This document shows, one piece after another, positions 63,369 through 64,000 of a DNA stretch of 64,000 nucleotides. Positions within the stretch are counted from its first letter, which is position 1; every line of letters starts with the position of its first letter. The translations under genes were made by a program, and so were the position numbers. Under the pieces are notes generated by a model, which worked only from the letters and a program-made list of their open reading frames with translations, was not told the origin of the DNA and did not search any database. Location: the NCBI GenBank assembly GCA_003164785.1, contig PLUE01000017.1:83554-147553 (forward strand), given 5' to 3'. This stretch comes from Gammaproteobacteria bacterium (GTDB lineage: Bacteria > Pseudomonadota > Gammaproteobacteria > Steroidobacterales > Steroidobacteraceae).

Positions 63369-64000
63369 TCAGGCCCACCTCCAGTTCTTGATCTCGGGCA
63401 TGTCCTCGCCGTACTTGTCGATGTAGTGGGTATGCTCGACCAGCTTGTCCTGCAGCTGCTGCTTCAGGTACACGCCTCTGCTCCCGGTCTGGGGCAACCG
63501 ATCGATCGCATCGATCACGAGATGATAGCGATCGAGTCCGTTCAGCACCGTCATGTCGAAGGCCGTCGTGATCGTACCCTCCTCCTTGTAACCGTGAACG
63601 TGCATGTTGGCGTGATTGCGGCGGTTGTACGTGAGGCGATGGATCAACCACGGATACGCGTGGAAGGCGAATATCACCGGCTTGTCCCGGGTGAACAACG
63701 AATCGAAATCATTGTCGCTCAAGCCATGCGGATGCTGCGTATTCGGCTGCAGCTTGAACAGGTCGACCACGTTGACGACGCGTATCCTTATTTCCGGCAG
63801 ATGACTGCGCAGGATGGAGACCGCTCCGAGCGTCTCGAGCGTGGGCACATCGCCGGCGCAAGCCATGACCACATCCGGCTCACCATCCTGGTCGCTGCTG
63901 GCCCATTGCCAGATGCCGATCCCCTCCGTGCAATGTTTCACCGCCGCGTCCATCGTCAGCCATTGCGGCGCCGGATGCTTGCCCGCCACCACCACGTTCA
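63369..64000 (-). CDS. Phosphoketolase, C-terminal part (cut by the window edge)
   Basis: The last about 210 residues of a xylulose-5-P/fructose-6-P phosphoketolase, reading [45 protein letters not shown] and the end EIKNWRW. The frame is open to base 64000, so the rest lies outside. The TPP-dependent enzyme makes acetyl-phosphate from sugar phosphates. It is about 96 bases upstream of glgX; the gap holds no gene I can see. Confidence 0.95.
   Translation of the reverse strand, partial: NVVVAGKHPAPQWLTMDAAVKHCTEGIGIWQWASSDQDGEPDVVMACAGDVPTLETLGAVSILRSHLPEIRIRVVNVVDLFKLQPNTQHPHGLSDNDFDSLFTRDKPVIFAFHAYPWLIHRLTYNRRNHANMHVHGYKEEGTITTAFDMTVLNGLDRYHLVIDAIDRLPQTGSRGVYLKQQLQDKLVEHTHYIDKYGEDMPEIKNWRWA

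Noticed and set aside
1..64000. tRNA, rRNA, CRISPR arrays, insertion sequences, prophage
   Set aside because: I looked for cloverleaf-like runs, regularly spaced repeats, transposase and integrase motifs and phage structural genes and found none; the PghP-like gene alone is not evidence of a prophage.

Overview
The window is a high-GC bacterial chromosome segment with dense, mostly monocistronic-to-short-operon layout, many ATGA/TTGA stop-start overlaps and frequent GTG/TTG starts. Bacterioferritin plus its ferredoxin under a Fur-like box, SlyX, SelO, exonuclease III, OmpW and the isocitrate lyase/ScfR-like regulator pair point to a Proteobacterium. A free-living Gammaproteobacterium, for example a Steroidobacterales/Nevskiales relative, is my best guess, but this is inference. 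I see no rRNA, tRNA, CRISPR array or transposase, and no gene-free stretch over 300 bases.

Left part (1-14 kb): a leftward operon encodes a DadA-like FAD oxidoreductase, a RidA imine deaminase and a complete dipeptide-type ABC importer with a fused double ATPase. Facing it is a D-hydantoinase/dihydropyrimidinase. After a VapBC toxin-antitoxin pair comes a second leftward group: SMP-30 lactonase, SDR, a broken epimerase, PuuE-type allantoinase/deacetylase, ureidoglycolate lyase and a broken phosphodiesterase. Together they look like an uptake and degradation route for a cyclic ureide, amide or amino-acid derivative whose substrate is unknown.

9.5-18 kb is a zone of gene decay. It holds a frameshifted phosphodiesterase, an epimerase, a TetR regulator and an MFS permease that have each lost their middle, and two MFS remnants. 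Intact genes between them are a small lipoprotein, an outer-membrane barrel, a DUF427 protein, a cytosolic ModA-like protein, a glutathione transferase and a malonyl-CoA-synthetase-like ligase.

18-41 kb: an HDOD protein; a SelO-SlyX-PuuB-PghP-like operon; a GT4 glycosyltransferase divergent from an amylo-alpha-1,6-glucosidase; an MFS carrier; an exporter-type ABC protein with a PRC-barrel lipoprotein; a lactate permease; three accessory genes of the PQQ quinoprotein relay without a quinoprotein; a methyltransferase; a PAS-GGDEF-EAL protein; and a FadR-type regulator divergent from an XdhC protein.

41-64 kb: a lipoprotein hydrolase with OmpW, a second HDOD protein, a PotDABC polyamine-type importer, a secreted alpha/beta hydrolase, GNAT, Gph, ExoIII, Fur-controlled bfd-bfr, LysR divergent from WrbA, ScfR-like regulator divergent from isocitrate lyase over three 14-bp-phased repeats, then leftward phosphoketolase (cut by the window edge), GlgX/TreX and TreY for glycogen-to-trehalose metabolism.

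The most unusual items are the concentration of internally deleted genes at 9.5-18 kb, the hydantoin/allantoin-like catabolic neighbourhood, the orphan quinoprotein-relay genes and the phased repeats between the glyoxylate-shunt regulator and aceA.
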